The notes: generated from the sequence alone by a model not told the origin. A DNA stretch of 43,654 nucleotides from Candidatus Enterenecus stercoripullorum (GCA_018716015.1 DVKM01000042.1:1-43654); one strand, 5' to 3'. Counted from the stretch's first letter, positions 8,280 through 16,551 are shown. Numbers and translations: made by a program.

Positions 8280-9182
8280 TTATACCCGTTTCCAAACCAC
8301 CGTCACGGTGAACTCCCCGTCCTTCAGGGCGGCGGACACCCGGTGGCCCATCTGCTCGATCAGGGCCTTGACGATGGCCATGCCCAGCCCGGTGTTCTGC
8401 CCCGACCGGGTGCGGTCGGCGGTATAAAACCGGTCAAAGACATAGAAGGCATCCTCGGCGGTCATGTCCTTCGCCCCGTTGGAAAAGGCGGTGACCACGC
8501 TGCCATCCTCTTCCCAGGCCCGGACGGACAGGTAATCGGAGCCGTGCTTGTAGGCGTTGGTGAGCAGGTTGGACAGCACCCGCACCACCGCCTTCCGGTC
8601 CCCCCAGACAGGGGGCAGCTTGTCCTGGATGGACACCTCCACCCGGATACCCTCCCCTTCCAGCTGCTCATAGGCCATGGCCAGCTGATCGGCCAGCTCC
8701 CGGCCCAGGTCCACCGGTTCCCGTTCCAGCCGCCACTGGCCCCCCTCGATGCGGGACAGGTCGTAGAAGGAGGTAATGAGGGTTTGTAGCATGGCCGCCC
8801 GGCCCCGGATGACCTCCAGGTACTCCCTGCGCTTTTCCGGGCTCAGAGCGTCGTCCTCCAGCAGCTGGAGGTAGCCTAAAATGGAGGTCAGGGGGGTACG
8901 CAGGTCGTGGGACACGTCGGCGATCTGCCGGCGCAGGTCCAGCTCCTTCCGGCGGTAGTCCGCCGCCTCCCCCTGCCGCAGCTCCAGCAGCTGGTTCACC
9001 GTCTGGAAAAGCTCCTCAGCGGCGGCGTTGGGGCAGGGGATGGTGAGGCGGGCGGTGGATTTGCCCTCCATCTGCTCCTTGATCTGCCTTTTCCCCCGGC
9101 GCAGCCCCCGCTCCAGACTAAACAGGTCCACCAGGAGGATGGCGCACAACACCGCCAAGATCACGATGATCGCGGTTTGCAT
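8280..9182 (-). CDS. Sensor histidine kinase with a single N-terminal membrane anchor
   Basis: A 300-residue kinase. One membrane segment spans residues ~3-22, then a short linker leads to the phosphoacceptor motif DVSHDLRTPLTSILGY (His ~95) and the ATPase boxes NLLTNAYKHGSD and GLGMAIVKALIEQ. It has no extracellular sensor domain or HAMP, so it probably senses through the membrane or through its partner ABC transporter, as in antimicrobial-peptide-responsive kinases. It is the last gene of the order regulator - ATPase - permease - kinase, 38 nt after the permease. The ATG follows AAAGGAGG. The expected output is phosphorylation of the response regulator at 10989-11678. Confidence 0.93.
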   Translation of the reverse strand: MQTAIIVILAVLCAILLVDLFSLERGLRRGKRQIKEQMEGKSTARLTIPCPNAAAEELFQTVNQLLELRQGEAADYRRKELDLRRQIADVSHDLRTPLTSILGYLQLLEDDALSPEKRREYLEVIRGRAAMLQTLITSFYDLSRIEGGQWRLEREPVDLGRELADQLAMAYEQLEGEGIRVEVSIQDKLPPVWGDRKAVVRVLSNLLTNAYKHGSDYLSVRAWEEDGSVVTAFSNGAKDMTAEDAFYVFDRFYTADRTRSGQNTGLGMAIVKALIEQMGHRVSAALKDGEFTVTVVWKRV

Positions 9183-9220
9183 CGATCCAGCCTCCTTTCA
9201 CACTCAGGTTCCCTCCGGTC

Positions 9221-9991
9221 TCACTTGATCTCCTTGTTCCGGAATGCCAACAGCCCGATGACGGTGAACACTGCCAGCCAGATGGCCCCCACGATCCACG
9301 CCTGGCCGCAGTAGGCCCAGTCCCCCGCAATGGTGTAGGCGGTGTCCACCATGACGGTGGGCATGTACCGGTGGAGGAATTGGAATACGGGGTAGGCGGG
9401 GGTGGCGATGAAGATGGCCCCGCAGAGCTCCAGCACCGGGGAGGTCACTGCAAAGACGCCCACAGCGGCGATGGAGGCCGCCAGCTCACTGCGGATCAGG
9501 AATAGGCAGGCGTTGGTACAGGCCAGCACCCCGATCCACAGGGGCAGGGCGGTGGCCAGGCAGTAACCCACCACCTGCATGATATAGGTATCCCGCTCCG
9601 GGTCACGGTAGAGGGTCAGCCAGCACAGGGCCAGATAGAACCCCGTCATGACCACCAGGAACAGCAGAGAGAGGACCAGGGACGTGAGGAACTTCCCCAG
9701 GTAGATGCGGTGGCGGGGAATACCGAAGGCCACCTCGTTTTTTAGCGTGCTGCTTTTATACTGGCTGGCAAACACCATATCGCAGATGATCATGGCGGCG
9801 TAAAAGCCGATGGACAGCATGACACACAGCATGGCGGCCCCGCTGTAGAATGTCTCAAAGCCGCCATGGCCGTTGATGAATAGGTAGCCGGACACCAACA
9901 GGGCCTCTAGCGCCAGCACCACCACCAAGGTGATCCAGGTATACTTCCGGTGGAACACCTTGTAAAACTCCGCGCGTATGTAATTCATCAT
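9221..9991 (-). CDS. ABC transporter permease, ABC-2 type
   Basis: A 256-residue membrane protein with about six hydrophobic segments. It starts with a cytoplasmic RAEFYKVFHRKYTW stretch typical of ABC-2 permeases of the lantibiotic-protection and bacitracin-resistance kinds. A short soluble loop QYKSSTLKNEVAFGIPRHR follows the second segment. The start ATG at 9991 overlaps the ATPase stop (ATGA), and GGAGG lies 9 nt before it, so the two are translationally coupled. With the ATPase it should form an exporter or immunity pump, probably as a dimer of this single permease. The substrate cannot be told from sequence. Confidence 0.9.
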   Translation of the reverse strand: MMNYIRAEFYKVFHRKYTWITLVVVLALEALLVSGYLFINGHGGFETFYSGAAMLCVMLSIGFYAAMIICDMVFASQYKSSTLKNEVAFGIPRHRIYLGKFLTSLVLSLLFLVVMTGFYLALCWLTLYRDPERDTYIMQVVGYCLATALPLWIGVLACTNACLFLIRSELAASIAAVGVFAVTSPVLELCGAIFIATPAYPVFQFLHRYMPTVMVDTAYTIAGDWAYCGQAWIVGAIWLAVFTVIGLLAFRNKEIK

Positions 9992-10905
9992 GACCGGCCA
10001 CCTCCGATCAGCTTGAGGAAGTAGGCCTCCAGGTCGGCGCCCTTCTGCTCCATGCCCAGGATGGCCACTCCCCCGGCGGCCAGGGTCCCGGACACCTCCT
10101 GGGGCCGGTCCAGATGATCGTACAGCTCGATGACGCTGCCGGGCAGCACCTCGAAGTTGTCGGTGCCCAGCCCGGTCTGGAGGAGCATGGCCGCCCGGGG
10201 GGCGTCGTCCACGCTCAGGCGCAGGCAGGTGCGGCACTTGTCATGGAGGGTCTGGGCGGAGATCTCCTCCAGCAGCCTGCCCTGCTCCAGAAAGCCGTAA
10301 CAGGTGGCCACCGAGGACAGCTCGGTGAGGATATGGCTGGAGATCAAAATGGTGGTCTGCCGCTCCTGGTTGAGCCGCTTGAGCAGCGCGCGAAACTCCG
10401 CCACCCCCTCCGGGTCCAGGCCGTTGATGGGCTCGTCCAGGATGAGAAAGTCCGGGTGGTTCATCAGAGCCAGAGCCAGACCCAGCCGCTGCTTCATGCC
10501 CAGGGAGAAGGTCTTGAACTTCTTCTTCCCCGTCTCCCGCAGATCCACCTGCTCCAGCACCTCGTCCACCACATCCTTGCCGGGGATGCCTCGCTGGAGG
10601 CGGTAGTACTCCAGGTTCTCCCGGGCGGTGAGGAAGGGGGCGAAGGAGGGTACCTCGATCATAGCCCCTGTCCGGCTCCGGGCGGGGAGCAGTTCCCGCC
10701 CCGTCTGGCCAAACAGCTCCAGGGAGCCCTCCGTGGTGGCGGACTGGCCGGTGACCAGCCGCATCAGGGTGGTTTTGCCCGCCCCGTTGCGGCCCACCAG
10801 GCCGTAAATATCTCCTTTGCGCACCGTGACGCTCACCTGATCCAGAGCCTTGCTGCGACCGTATGCCCGGCTCAGGCCATGAGTGGCCAGTACGATTTCA
10901 CTCAT
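9988..10905 (-). CDS. ABC transporter ATP-binding protein
   Basis: A 305-residue nucleotide-binding subunit. Walker A is GRNGAGKTT (~residues 36-44), the signature is FSLGMKQRLG, Walker B is FLILDEPINGLD, and the switch His is in LISSHIL. The ~90-residue C-terminal extension is common in drug and lantibiotic-protection ATPases. I chose the ATG at 10905 because AGGAG lies 5 nt upstream; the frame stays open 18 codons further but without a site. It overlaps the permease start by 4 nt. A promoter-like region with 11-bp-spaced direct repeats lies between it and the response regulator gene. Confidence 0.94.
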   Translation of the reverse strand: MSEIVLATHGLSRAYGRSKALDQVSVTVRKGDIYGLVGRNGAGKTTLMRLVTGQSATTEGSLELFGQTGRELLPARSRTGAMIEVPSFAPFLTARENLEYYRLQRGIPGKDVVDEVLEQVDLRETGKKKFKTFSLGMKQRLGLALALMNHPDFLILDEPINGLDPEGVAEFRALLKRLNQERQTTILISSHILTELSSVATCYGFLEQGRLLEEISAQTLHDKCRTCLRLSVDDAPRAAMLLQTGLGTDNFEVLPGSVIELYDHLDRPQEVSGTLAAGGVAILGMEQKGADLEAYFLKLIGGGRS

Positions 10906-10938
10906 ATTGACTCCTGCCTTTCCTTTGAGGTTGGCCCC

Positions 10939-10986
10939 AGTATAGGGAAAAACCTTCAAAGGCCCTCAAAGAAAGTGTGAAGAAAG
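10939..10986 (-). promoter_or_regulatory. Candidate regulator-controlled promoter with 11-bp-spaced direct repeats
   Basis: On the minus strand two CTTTCTT heptamers (10980-10986 and 10969-10975) start exactly 11 bp apart, the helical spacing typical of OmpR-family binding sites. A TATACT -10 element follows at 10944-10939. The -35 position 17 bp upstream (10967-10962, GAGGGC) is poor, which fits activator dependence. The block lies between the response regulator stop and the ABC ATPase start, so it could give extra, regulated expression of the transporter. This is inference from sequence pattern. Confidence 0.5.
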
Positions 10987-10988
10987 TC

Positions 10989-11678
10989 TTAAAGCTCCGC
11001 CATCTTAAAGCCGATGCCCCACACGGTCTTGATGTACTCACCGGGGGCGGCCTTGCCCAGCTTGGCGCGCAGGTTGCTCACGTGGACGTTCACCGTGTTG
11101 TCGTCCCCCATGAACTCCTCCCCCCACACCGACTCATAGATCTGGGCCCGGGAGAAGGCCCGCTTGGGGTGCTCCATGAGCAGGGCCAGGATGGCAAACT
11201 CGCGGGCGGTGAGGGAAACCTCCCGCCCGTCCACGGCCACGGTGTGGTCTTCTTTGCTCAGCCGCAAGGAACCCCAGGTCAGCTCGGCCCCGCCTCCCCC
11301 AGGAGAAAAGCTGCGGCTGCGGCGCAGCTGGGCCTCCACCCGGGCCAGCACCTCCCGGTTGTCAAAAGGCTTGGTGATGTAGTCGTCCGCCCCCAGCCCC
11401 AGGGCGTTCACCCGGTCGTCCACCGCCACCTTGGCGGAGAGCACAATGATGGGCATTGTCTTGCCCGTCCGGATCCGGGCGAGGAACTCCTCCCCGGTGA
11501 GTCCGGGGAGCATCAGGTCCAGCAAAACCAGGTCATAGTCATATTTCTCCGCCCACAGCATGGCCTCGCTGCCGGAAAAGGCGGCGCGGCAGGCGTATCC
11601 CGCCTCTTCCAGAATGGTGCACAGCAGGCGGTTGATATCTGCGTCGTCCTCTACCACGAGAATGTGAATGGAATCCAT
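10989..11678 (-). CDS. OmpR-family response regulator
   Basis: A 229-residue two-domain regulator. The receiver domain covers residues ~1-118, with acidic residues EDDAD, phosphoacceptor Asp in LVLLDLMLPG, and Lys in DYITKPFDN. The winged-helix DNA-binding domain covers ~130-229 (SLTAREFAILALLMEHPKRA and a GIGFKM end). GAGGTGAG precedes the ATG. It heads the operon with the ABC transporter and the short histidine kinase, and likely activates that transporter when the kinase is stimulated. The 11-bp direct repeats just past its stop codon are a possible binding site. Confidence 0.95.
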   Translation of the reverse strand: MDSIHILVVEDDADINRLLCTILEEAGYACRAAFSGSEAMLWAEKYDYDLVLLDLMLPGLTGEEFLARIRTGKTMPIIVLSAKVAVDDRVNALGLGADDYITKPFDNREVLARVEAQLRRSRSFSPGGGGAELTWGSLRLSKEDHTVAVDGREVSLTAREFAILALLMEHPKRAFSRAQIYESVWGEEFMGDDNTVNVHVSNLRAKLGKAAPGEYIKTVWGIGFKMAEL

Positions 11679-11780
11679 GGCGTCTCACCTCGCCCAGCAG
11701 TATACCATAATTCCCCGCTCCCTTTCAACGCGCGGACGGAGAATTTCGCCTTTTTTCACCAACTCCCCCAGACGGCAGGC

Positions 11781-11814
11781 AAAAGCCCCGGCCGGCAGGT
11801 TGCCGTCCGGGGCT
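11781..11814 (-). terminator. Terminator after the spore coat genes
   Basis: AAGCCCCGGACGGCA pairs with TGCCGGCCGGGGCTT (one mismatch) on the minus strand and ends in TTTT. It starts 7 nt after the stop of the 86-residue coat protein. Confidence 0.85.
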
Positions 11815-11821
11815 TGGCTTT

Positions 11822-12082
11822 TTATTCCATAGTGGGGGTCTGATTAGTGAACTTCTGCTCCGCCTGGGCCACTTTCTGGGCCGGGGCCTGCTCCACCTGG
11901 TACCACCCCCGCTGCTGGGCGGCCTGGAACAGCTGGGTTTGAGTCTTGTGGCCCTGGGTGAGCAGGTCGACAAAGGCGTCCCGCAACTTGGTATTGACAC
12001 ACTCCGAGGCAAACAGGCCGTAGTTGGCGCTCATCTTCTTCTCCGTGAGCAGCAGATCGGTCATCAGTTCCTGATCGTTCAT
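11822..12082 (-). CDS. CotF-like spore coat protein
   Basis: An 86-residue, mainly helical protein with the pattern MTDLLLTEKKMSANYGLF and later LRDAFVDLLTQGHKTQTQLF. This is the two-helix ferritin-like arrangement of CotF-family spore coat proteins (DUF/COG5577 group). The C-terminus is a Gln/Ala-rich tail. I chose the ATG at 12082 because a perfect AAAGGAGG lies 7 nt upstream; the frame extends 14 codons further without one. It is cotranscribed with the related 61-residue protein immediately upstream (13 nt gap), which suggests a pair assembled in the coat of sporulating cells. Confidence 0.82.
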   Translation of the reverse strand: MNDQELMTDLLLTEKKMSANYGLFASECVNTKLRDAFVDLLTQGHKTQTQLFQAAQQRGWYQVEQAPAQKVAQAEQKFTNQTPTME

Positions 12083-12095
12083 CTCAGCCCCTCCT

Positions 12096-12281
12096 TTACC
12101 GCAGGAAACCCAGAAGGGTCTCATAGTTGCGCTTATGCTGTCCGGCGTACTGGGTATAGCACTGTTTCAGCTCCGACTCCTGGGTGGTCTGGGCCGCCTG
12201 CTGATACTTGCAGCACAGCATCTTTTCAAAGCCCAGCTGGTCCTCCAGCGCCGACAGCTCCTTGGTGGTCAAATTCGCCAT
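12096..12281 (-). CDS. Small spore coat protein (CotF-like)
   Basis: A 61-residue helical protein beginning MANLTTKELSALEDQLGFEK and continuing with CCKYQQAAQ and HKRNYETLLGFL. I recognise this pattern from short clostridial spore coat proteins related to CotF. The ATG at 12281 is preceded by AGGAGG; the frame reaches 15 codons further upstream without a site. It sits first of two coat genes, 13 nt before the second. A sporulation sigma factor would be expected to drive the pair, but I could not identify a convincing promoter in the 77 nt before the next gene. Confidence 0.78.
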   Translation of the reverse strand: MANLTTKELSALEDQLGFEKMLCCKYQQAAQTTQESELKQCYTQYAGQHKRNYETLLGFLR

Positions 12282-12358
12282 TGGGGATACCTCCTGATGA
12301 AAAAGTATCTCCAGTTTACCCGCCATACGACTTTTTATGCACGCACAGGCCGCGCCGT

Positions 12359-14779
12359 TTAGAGCTTGCCCGCCGCCGTCAGCAGCTCCACCACCAGGTA
12401 GGCCATCGCCCCCCGGCTCACCGTTCCATCCTCGGCTTCGCAGCCTCTGTCCTGAGCCTGATACGCCATGGCTGCCTCCATGGTTTCTTTGGCCCAGTTC
12501 TCCGCGTCCCGGATCTGCGCGTACTTGGCAGCCCCGGTCAGCACCCCCAGCGTGTCCTCCACCGTGGCGCCTGCCGCCGCCCGGAAGGTGGTCTCCCCCT
12601 CCGGCAGCAGTCCTGCGGCGTAGGCCCCGGTGAGTGCGTCCATATACCAGACGCCCTGATTCACATCCGTATAGGGCAGCTCGATCTCCGCAAAGGGAAT
12701 TTGTAGGCTTCTAGTCACCATGGCCAGCATCTCCGCCCGGCTCATGGTGATTTCTCCATAAAACGTCCCAAATCCGCTGCCCTGTACCACACCGATGTCC
12801 ATCAGCGTCTCCACATAGGCCTCATACCAGGTCCCCTCCGTGTCTGTAAAGCTGGGCGTGTCCGGCGTCTCCTGCTGGGTGTCATCCACCAGACCCAGGG
12901 TGGAGAAGGCAAAGCGGTAATAATCTGCGCCCAGAACGGCGGAGGACATGGCAAATTGGTTCTCCACCGTCCGCAGCAGGTTCTGGGCCCGGGCCGCGTC
13001 CGGTTCGCCCTCCCAGGTAAACTCCCCAGCGGTACTGTCGTAATATACGCCCTGAGCCAGAAAGCTGCCGTTTTTCAGCACGGCGATATGCTCCCCCTCC
13101 GCCAGCACATCCCGGCCCGCCAGCAGCCGGGAATCATATTCAAAGCCGAACAGGTTGCACAGGGTGGGCAGAATATCGATGGTACAGCAGTAGTCATCCA
13201 CCACGATGGGTTCCTCCTCCAACCCCGGCGTCCAGCAGATAAAGCTGTTGCGGTACTGCCAGAAGGGCTCCTGCACTGCATCCTCTCCGGCCAGGCGGGC
13301 ATAGTCCTCCTCAGGAAGGCCGTAGGGCATGTGGTCGCCAGTGAGCACGATCACTGTGCGCTGGGCCACCCCGGCCTCCTCCAGCCGCTGCACCAGATAG
13401 GCCATGGCCCGCTCCAGCTCCAGCTGGCAGGCCAGATAGCCCAGGTAGGACTCGGACCCCTCCAGGTCCGCCACCAGGTCCCAGTTCTGGTCGCTCATCT
13501 CATTTTCGTCCCGGGTGTACTCCGCGTGTCCGGAGTAGGTCATATAATAGGCGTGGAAGGGTTCCTGGTCCAGATAGTCATCCACGCTGGCCTCCATCAT
13601 CTTCAAATCGGAGGTAGGGAATCCCTTTTCCACATCCAGCCCGTAACCGATGGCCTTGAAATCATAGCCCATGTTGGTGTGGGTCTGGATCCGATTGTAA
13701 AAGGTCCCATAATTGTTGTGATAGCCTACGGCGGTCATCCCGGCTTTTTCCGCCAGGTGGGCCAAGGTAAACGGTTCATAGTTGTTGGCCGAGAGGGAAA
13801 AGCTCATCCTGGTCAAGTCGGGCAGGAGCCCCATGCACAGGCTGTACTCGCCATTGGTGGTCAGGTTGGGGAAACAGTTATAGAAATTTTTGAAAACGAT
13901 CCCCCCCTGGGACAGCCGGTACAGGGTAGGCGTCAGTTCCTTATCAATGAGATAGGGGGAATAGGCCTCCGCGCAGACCACGATCAGATTATAACCTTCA
14001 AACATTCCGGTATACTCATTCTTTTCCGTGGCGCTCTGGGACGCAAAGTACGCGGTGAGATTTTCCAGATTCTCATCCCCCTGGGCCGCGTCGGTCAGCC
14101 GGGAAAAGTCCAGCTCGTCCATCACGTTCCAGTCCTCGCTGTCCCACTCCAGAATCTCCCCGGAAGCGTTGGGCACCAGCAGACTGGTTTGCGTGCCAGT
14201 GAACAGCTGCTTCAGGTCCAGCACCTCTGCCGCCAGCAGCCCATACCGGTCCGCCCAATGGTCCACCGTGGCATTGCTGGGCAGCCGCTCGGCGCTCACG
14301 GCCAGTATGGCCAGCAGCAGCCCGCAGCCCACTCCCATCCCCAGTCTTTCCTGCCATGTCCGGAGCTTAAAAAATTCCCTTTTCCGCAGGAGGTAGAACG
14401 CCGCCAGTGGCACGGCCATCACGATCAGCCGGGGCAGGCACCGCCAGAGCGCCGACAACACAATGGACCAGAAGGAGGTGATAGCCTCCCCGCCCATGGA
14501 TACGAAGCCCAAGGAGAGCAGTGAGCCGAAAATATCATAGTAGACCAACTGCACGGCGTACAGCAGAAAGCACAAAGGCGGGAAAATCCAGCCGCAGATC
14601 CGCCCCGCCCATCCCGGTAGGCTGGTCAGCAGCGCCAGGATCCCGGCGGCGACACACACAAATCCCGCCACAGTCAAAAGGCGGGATAGCCCCGGAAAGG
14701 CGGTCAGCCGCAGGACAAACTCCCATACCGCCACCGCGATGATCCAGAAACCCCATTCCCGGACAACTGCTTTCACCAT
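12359..14779 (-). CDS. LTA synthase-like membrane sulfatase fused to S-layer homology repeats
   Basis: An 806-residue protein. Residues ~1-165 carry about five membrane segments. Residues ~260-560 form an extracellular alkaline-phosphatase/sulfatase domain of the LTA synthase type. Candidate metal ligands and nucleophile are E271, T307/T308 in NLTTNGEYS, and the Asp-His pair in VLTGDHMPYG. After a linker, residues ~680-806 contain two to three SLH-like repeats (WYEAYVETLMDIGVVQGSG, DVNQGVWYMDALTGAYAAGL, NWAKETMEAAMAYQA). LTA synthases transfer glycerol-phosphate to a cell-envelope polymer; the substrate here is unknown. The ATG at 14779 follows GGAGGAG; the frame stays open through tRNA-Ala, but that extension is not real. 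The SLH fusion would tie the enzyme to the cell wall. Confidence 0.85.
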   Translation of the reverse strand: MVKAVVREWGFWIIAVAVWEFVLRLTAFPGLSRLLTVAGFVCVAAGILALLTSLPGWAGRICGWIFPPLCFLLYAVQLVYYDIFGSLLSLGFVSMGGEAITSFWSIVLSALWRCLPRLIVMAVPLAAFYLLRKREFFKLRTWQERLGMGVGCGLLLAILAVSAERLPSNATVDHWADRYGLLAAEVLDLKQLFTGTQTSLLVPNASGEILEWDSEDWNVMDELDFSRLTDAAQGDENLENLTAYFASQSATEKNEYTGMFEGYNLIVVCAEAYSPYLIDKELTPTLYRLSQGGIVFKNFYNCFPNLTTNGEYSLCMGLLPDLTRMSFSLSANNYEPFTLAHLAEKAGMTAVGYHNNYGTFYNRIQTHTNMGYDFKAIGYGLDVEKGFPTSDLKMMEASVDDYLDQEPFHAYYMTYSGHAEYTRDENEMSDQNWDLVADLEGSESYLGYLACQLELERAMAYLVQRLEEAGVAQRTVIVLTGDHMPYGLPEEDYARLAGEDAVQEPFWQYRNSFICWTPGLEEEPIVVDDYCCTIDILPTLCNLFGFEYDSRLLAGRDVLAEGEHIAVLKNGSFLAQGVYYDSTAGEFTWEGEPDAARAQNLLRTVENQFAMSSAVLGADYYRFAFSTLGLVDDTQQETPDTPSFTDTEGTWYEAYVETLMDIGVVQGSGFGTFYGEITMSRAEMLAMVTRSLQIPFAEIELPYTDVNQGVWYMDALTGAYAAGLLPEGETTFRAAAGATVEDTLGVLTGAAKYAQIRDAENWAKETMEAAMAYQAQDRGCEAEDGTVSRGAMAYLVVELLTAAGKL

Positions 14780-14795
14780 GATTCCTCCTCCAGAC

Positions 14796-14838
14796 AAAAA
14801 AAGAGCACCGTTGAAACCCTCTCGTTTCAACGGTGCTT
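14796..14838 (-). terminator. Terminator after tRNA-Ala
   Basis: GAAGCACCGTTGAAA pairs with TTTCAACGGTGCTC around an ~8-nt loop and is followed by T7 on the minus strand. It lies 8 nt after the tRNA 3' end and overlaps the region just before the sulfatase ribosome-binding site, so that gene likely needs read-through or a promoter not seen. Confidence 0.88.
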
Positions 14839-14846
14839 CAAACCTT

Positions 14847-14922
<76 letters not shown>

Positions 14923-14965
14923 ATCGAACTTGCGGCACAGGGCCTCTTGCCTTAACGCGAGATTC

Positions 14966-14994
14966 ATCTTACCAGAATTCCATAGGGTTGTCAA
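14966..14994 (-). promoter_or_regulatory. Promoter of tRNA-Ala
   Basis: On the minus strand, TTGACA (14994-14989), a 17-nt spacer and TAAGAT (14971-14966) lie 43 nt before the mature tRNA 5' end. Confidence 0.85.
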
Positions 14995-15135
14995 GCATTA
15001 TTTTTTCTTTTTCCCCCGTTTATTTTCCGCCAACAAAGAGCGCCGGACAGGCCCAACCCACAGGTCACTCCCAGGCCCTGCCGGCACCGGGCGGATGCCA
15101 TCCCCCATTTTTAAAACAATTTCACATATTCCCTA
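14995..15135. other. Gene-free spacer between tRNA-Ala and the nifS promoter
   Basis: Together with the nifS leader this is a gene-free stretch of ~430 nt between tRNA-Ala and nifS. In this part I see a T-rich run (15000-15016) and no open frame with a ribosome-binding site, no repeat and no clear hairpin. Confidence 0.6.
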
Positions 15136-15164
15136 TTGACATACTATGAAAAAAGGGATATAAT
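15136..15164 (+). promoter_or_regulatory. Consensus promoter of the nifS-nifU unit
   Basis: TTGACA at 15136-15141 and TATAAT at 15159-15164 are both perfect, with a 17-nt spacer. The predicted start near 15171 leaves an unusually long ~180-nt leader before nifS. Confidence 0.92.
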
Positions 15165-15166
15165 AG

Positions 15167-15340
15167 TGCCAGAAAAACGGCAGGCATTCCAGGAAACAGC
15201 CGGTCTGTGCGGTCCCGGCGCCGCTTGGCGCCGCCCGCTGGAGCTAATCTGGCTGCCCGTTTGCCGCTGATGATATGCAAGTGCGGCCCCCAGCCGATGC
15301 CAAACTCGGTTCTGGCATGCGGCCGGCGCATTTGACAAAG
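15167..15340 (+). ncRNA. Long structured 5' leader of nifS (candidate cis-regulatory RNA)
   Basis: The ~175-nt leader has no ORF with a ribosome-binding site but several hairpins readable by eye. CGGCGCC/GGCGCCG closes on the loop GCTT near 15217-15234, enclosed by CAGCC...GGCTG (about 15196-15255). GCCGC/GCGGC lies near 15263-15286. GCCGATGCCA pairs with TGGCATGCGGC (one bulge) at 15293-15323. I do not recognise it as a known riboswitch or T-box, and no IscR gene is near. Whether it is regulatory is inference. Confidence 0.4.
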
Positions 15341-15349
15341 GAGGTAACC

Positions 15350-16540
15350 ATGCAGATCTATCTTGATAACGCAGCCACCACAAAAGTGAGCACAACTGCC
15401 CTTCAGGCGATGCTGCCCTATTTTGAGGAACAATACGGAAACCCGTCCAGCCTGTATTCCTTCGGCCAGCAGGCCAACGAGGCCCTGACCGACGCCAGAG
15501 AGCGGATCGCCCGGCATCTTCACTGTGACCCGCAGGAGATCACCTTTACTTCCGGCGGCAGCGAGTCGGACAACCAAGCCATCCTCTCCGCCGCCCGGAT
15601 CGGCGAACGGAAGGGAAAGCGACATATCATCTCCACCGCCTTTGAGCACCACGCCGTGCTGCATACCCTGGCCAGGCTGGAGAAGGCAGGCTTTGAGGTC
15701 ACGCTGCTGGACGTCCATGAGGATGGCGTCATCCGCCCGGAGCAGGTGGCGCAGTCCATCCGTCCAGACACCTGCCTGGTCACGGTGATGTTCGCCAACA
15801 ACGAGATCGGAACCATCCAGCCCATCTCAGAGATCGGCCAGATCTGCCGGGAGGCAGGGGTGCTGTTCCACACCGATGCCGTACAGGCCGTGGGCCACCT
15901 CCCCGTGGATGTGCAGGAGCAGAAGATCGACCTTCTGTCCCTGTCGGCTCACAAGTTTCACGGGCCAAAGGGGATCGGCGCGCTGTATGCCAGAAAGGGT
16001 GTCCCTCTCACCACGCTGATCGAGGGCGGCGCCCAGGAGCGTGGCAGGCGGGCGGGCACGGAGAACGTCCCGGCCATCATGGGCATGGCGGCGGCGCTGG
16101 ATGAGGCCTGTGAAACCATGCAGGCCACCGGGGAAAAGCTGACCGCCCTGCGGGACCGTCTGATCGAGGGACTGTCCCGGATCCCCCACTGCGTCCTCAA
16201 CGGGGACGCCCACGCCCGGCTTCCCGGCAACGTGAGCTTCTGTTTTGAGGGGATCGAGGGGGAGTCCCTGCTCCTGCTGCTGGACGACAAGGGGATCTGC
16301 GCGTCCTCCGGTTCCGCCTGTACCTCCGGTTCCCTGGATCCCAGCCACGTCCTGCTGGCCATCGGCAGGCCCCACGAGATTGCCCACGGCTCCCTGCGGC
16401 TCACCCTGTCCGGCGAGACCACCCAGCAGGATGTGGACTACACCATTTCCGCGGTGGCGGAGGTAGTGGACTACCTGCGGGGGATCTCCCCGGTCTGGCG
16501 GAATCTGCAGACTGGAAAACTTCAATATGTTACTCAGTGA
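15350..16540 (+). CDS. nifS: Cysteine desulfurase (NifS/IscS type)
   Basis: A 396-residue PLP enzyme that takes sulfur from cysteine, giving alanine and a persulfide for Fe-S cluster assembly. It begins YLDNAATTKVS; the PLP lysine is K202 in SAHKFHGPKG, HTDAVQAVG binds the cofactor, and the persulfide-carrying Cys is C324 in SSGSACTSGS. I chose the ATG at 15350, with AAAGGAGGTAACC just before it; the frame reaches 25 codons further into the structured leader. nifU starts 11 nt after the stop, so sulfur donor and scaffold are made together. Confidence 0.96.
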   Translation: MQIYLDNAATTKVSTTALQAMLPYFEEQYGNPSSLYSFGQQANEALTDARERIARHLHCDPQEITFTSGGSESDNQAILSAARIGERKGKRHIISTAFEHHAVLHTLARLEKAGFEVTLLDVHEDGVIRPEQVAQSIRPDTCLVTVMFANNEIGTIQPISEIGQICREAGVLFHTDAVQAVGHLPVDVQEQKIDLLSLSAHKFHGPKGIGALYARKGVPLTTLIEGGAQERGRRAGTENVPAIMGMAAALDEACETMQATGEKLTALRDRLIEGLSRIPHCVLNGDAHARLPGNVSFCFEGIEGESLLLLLDDKGICASSGSACTSGSLDPSHVLLAIGRPHEIAHGSLRLTLSGETTQQDVDYTISAVAEVVDYLRGISPVWRNLQTGKLQYVTQ

Positions 16541-16551
16541 GGTGTATAATC

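Noticed and set aside
12956-14524. A 522-codon plus-strand frame opposite the sulfatase gene
   Set aside because: It is antisense to a gene with clear catalytic and SLH motifs; it has no ribosome-binding site and no recognisable domain.
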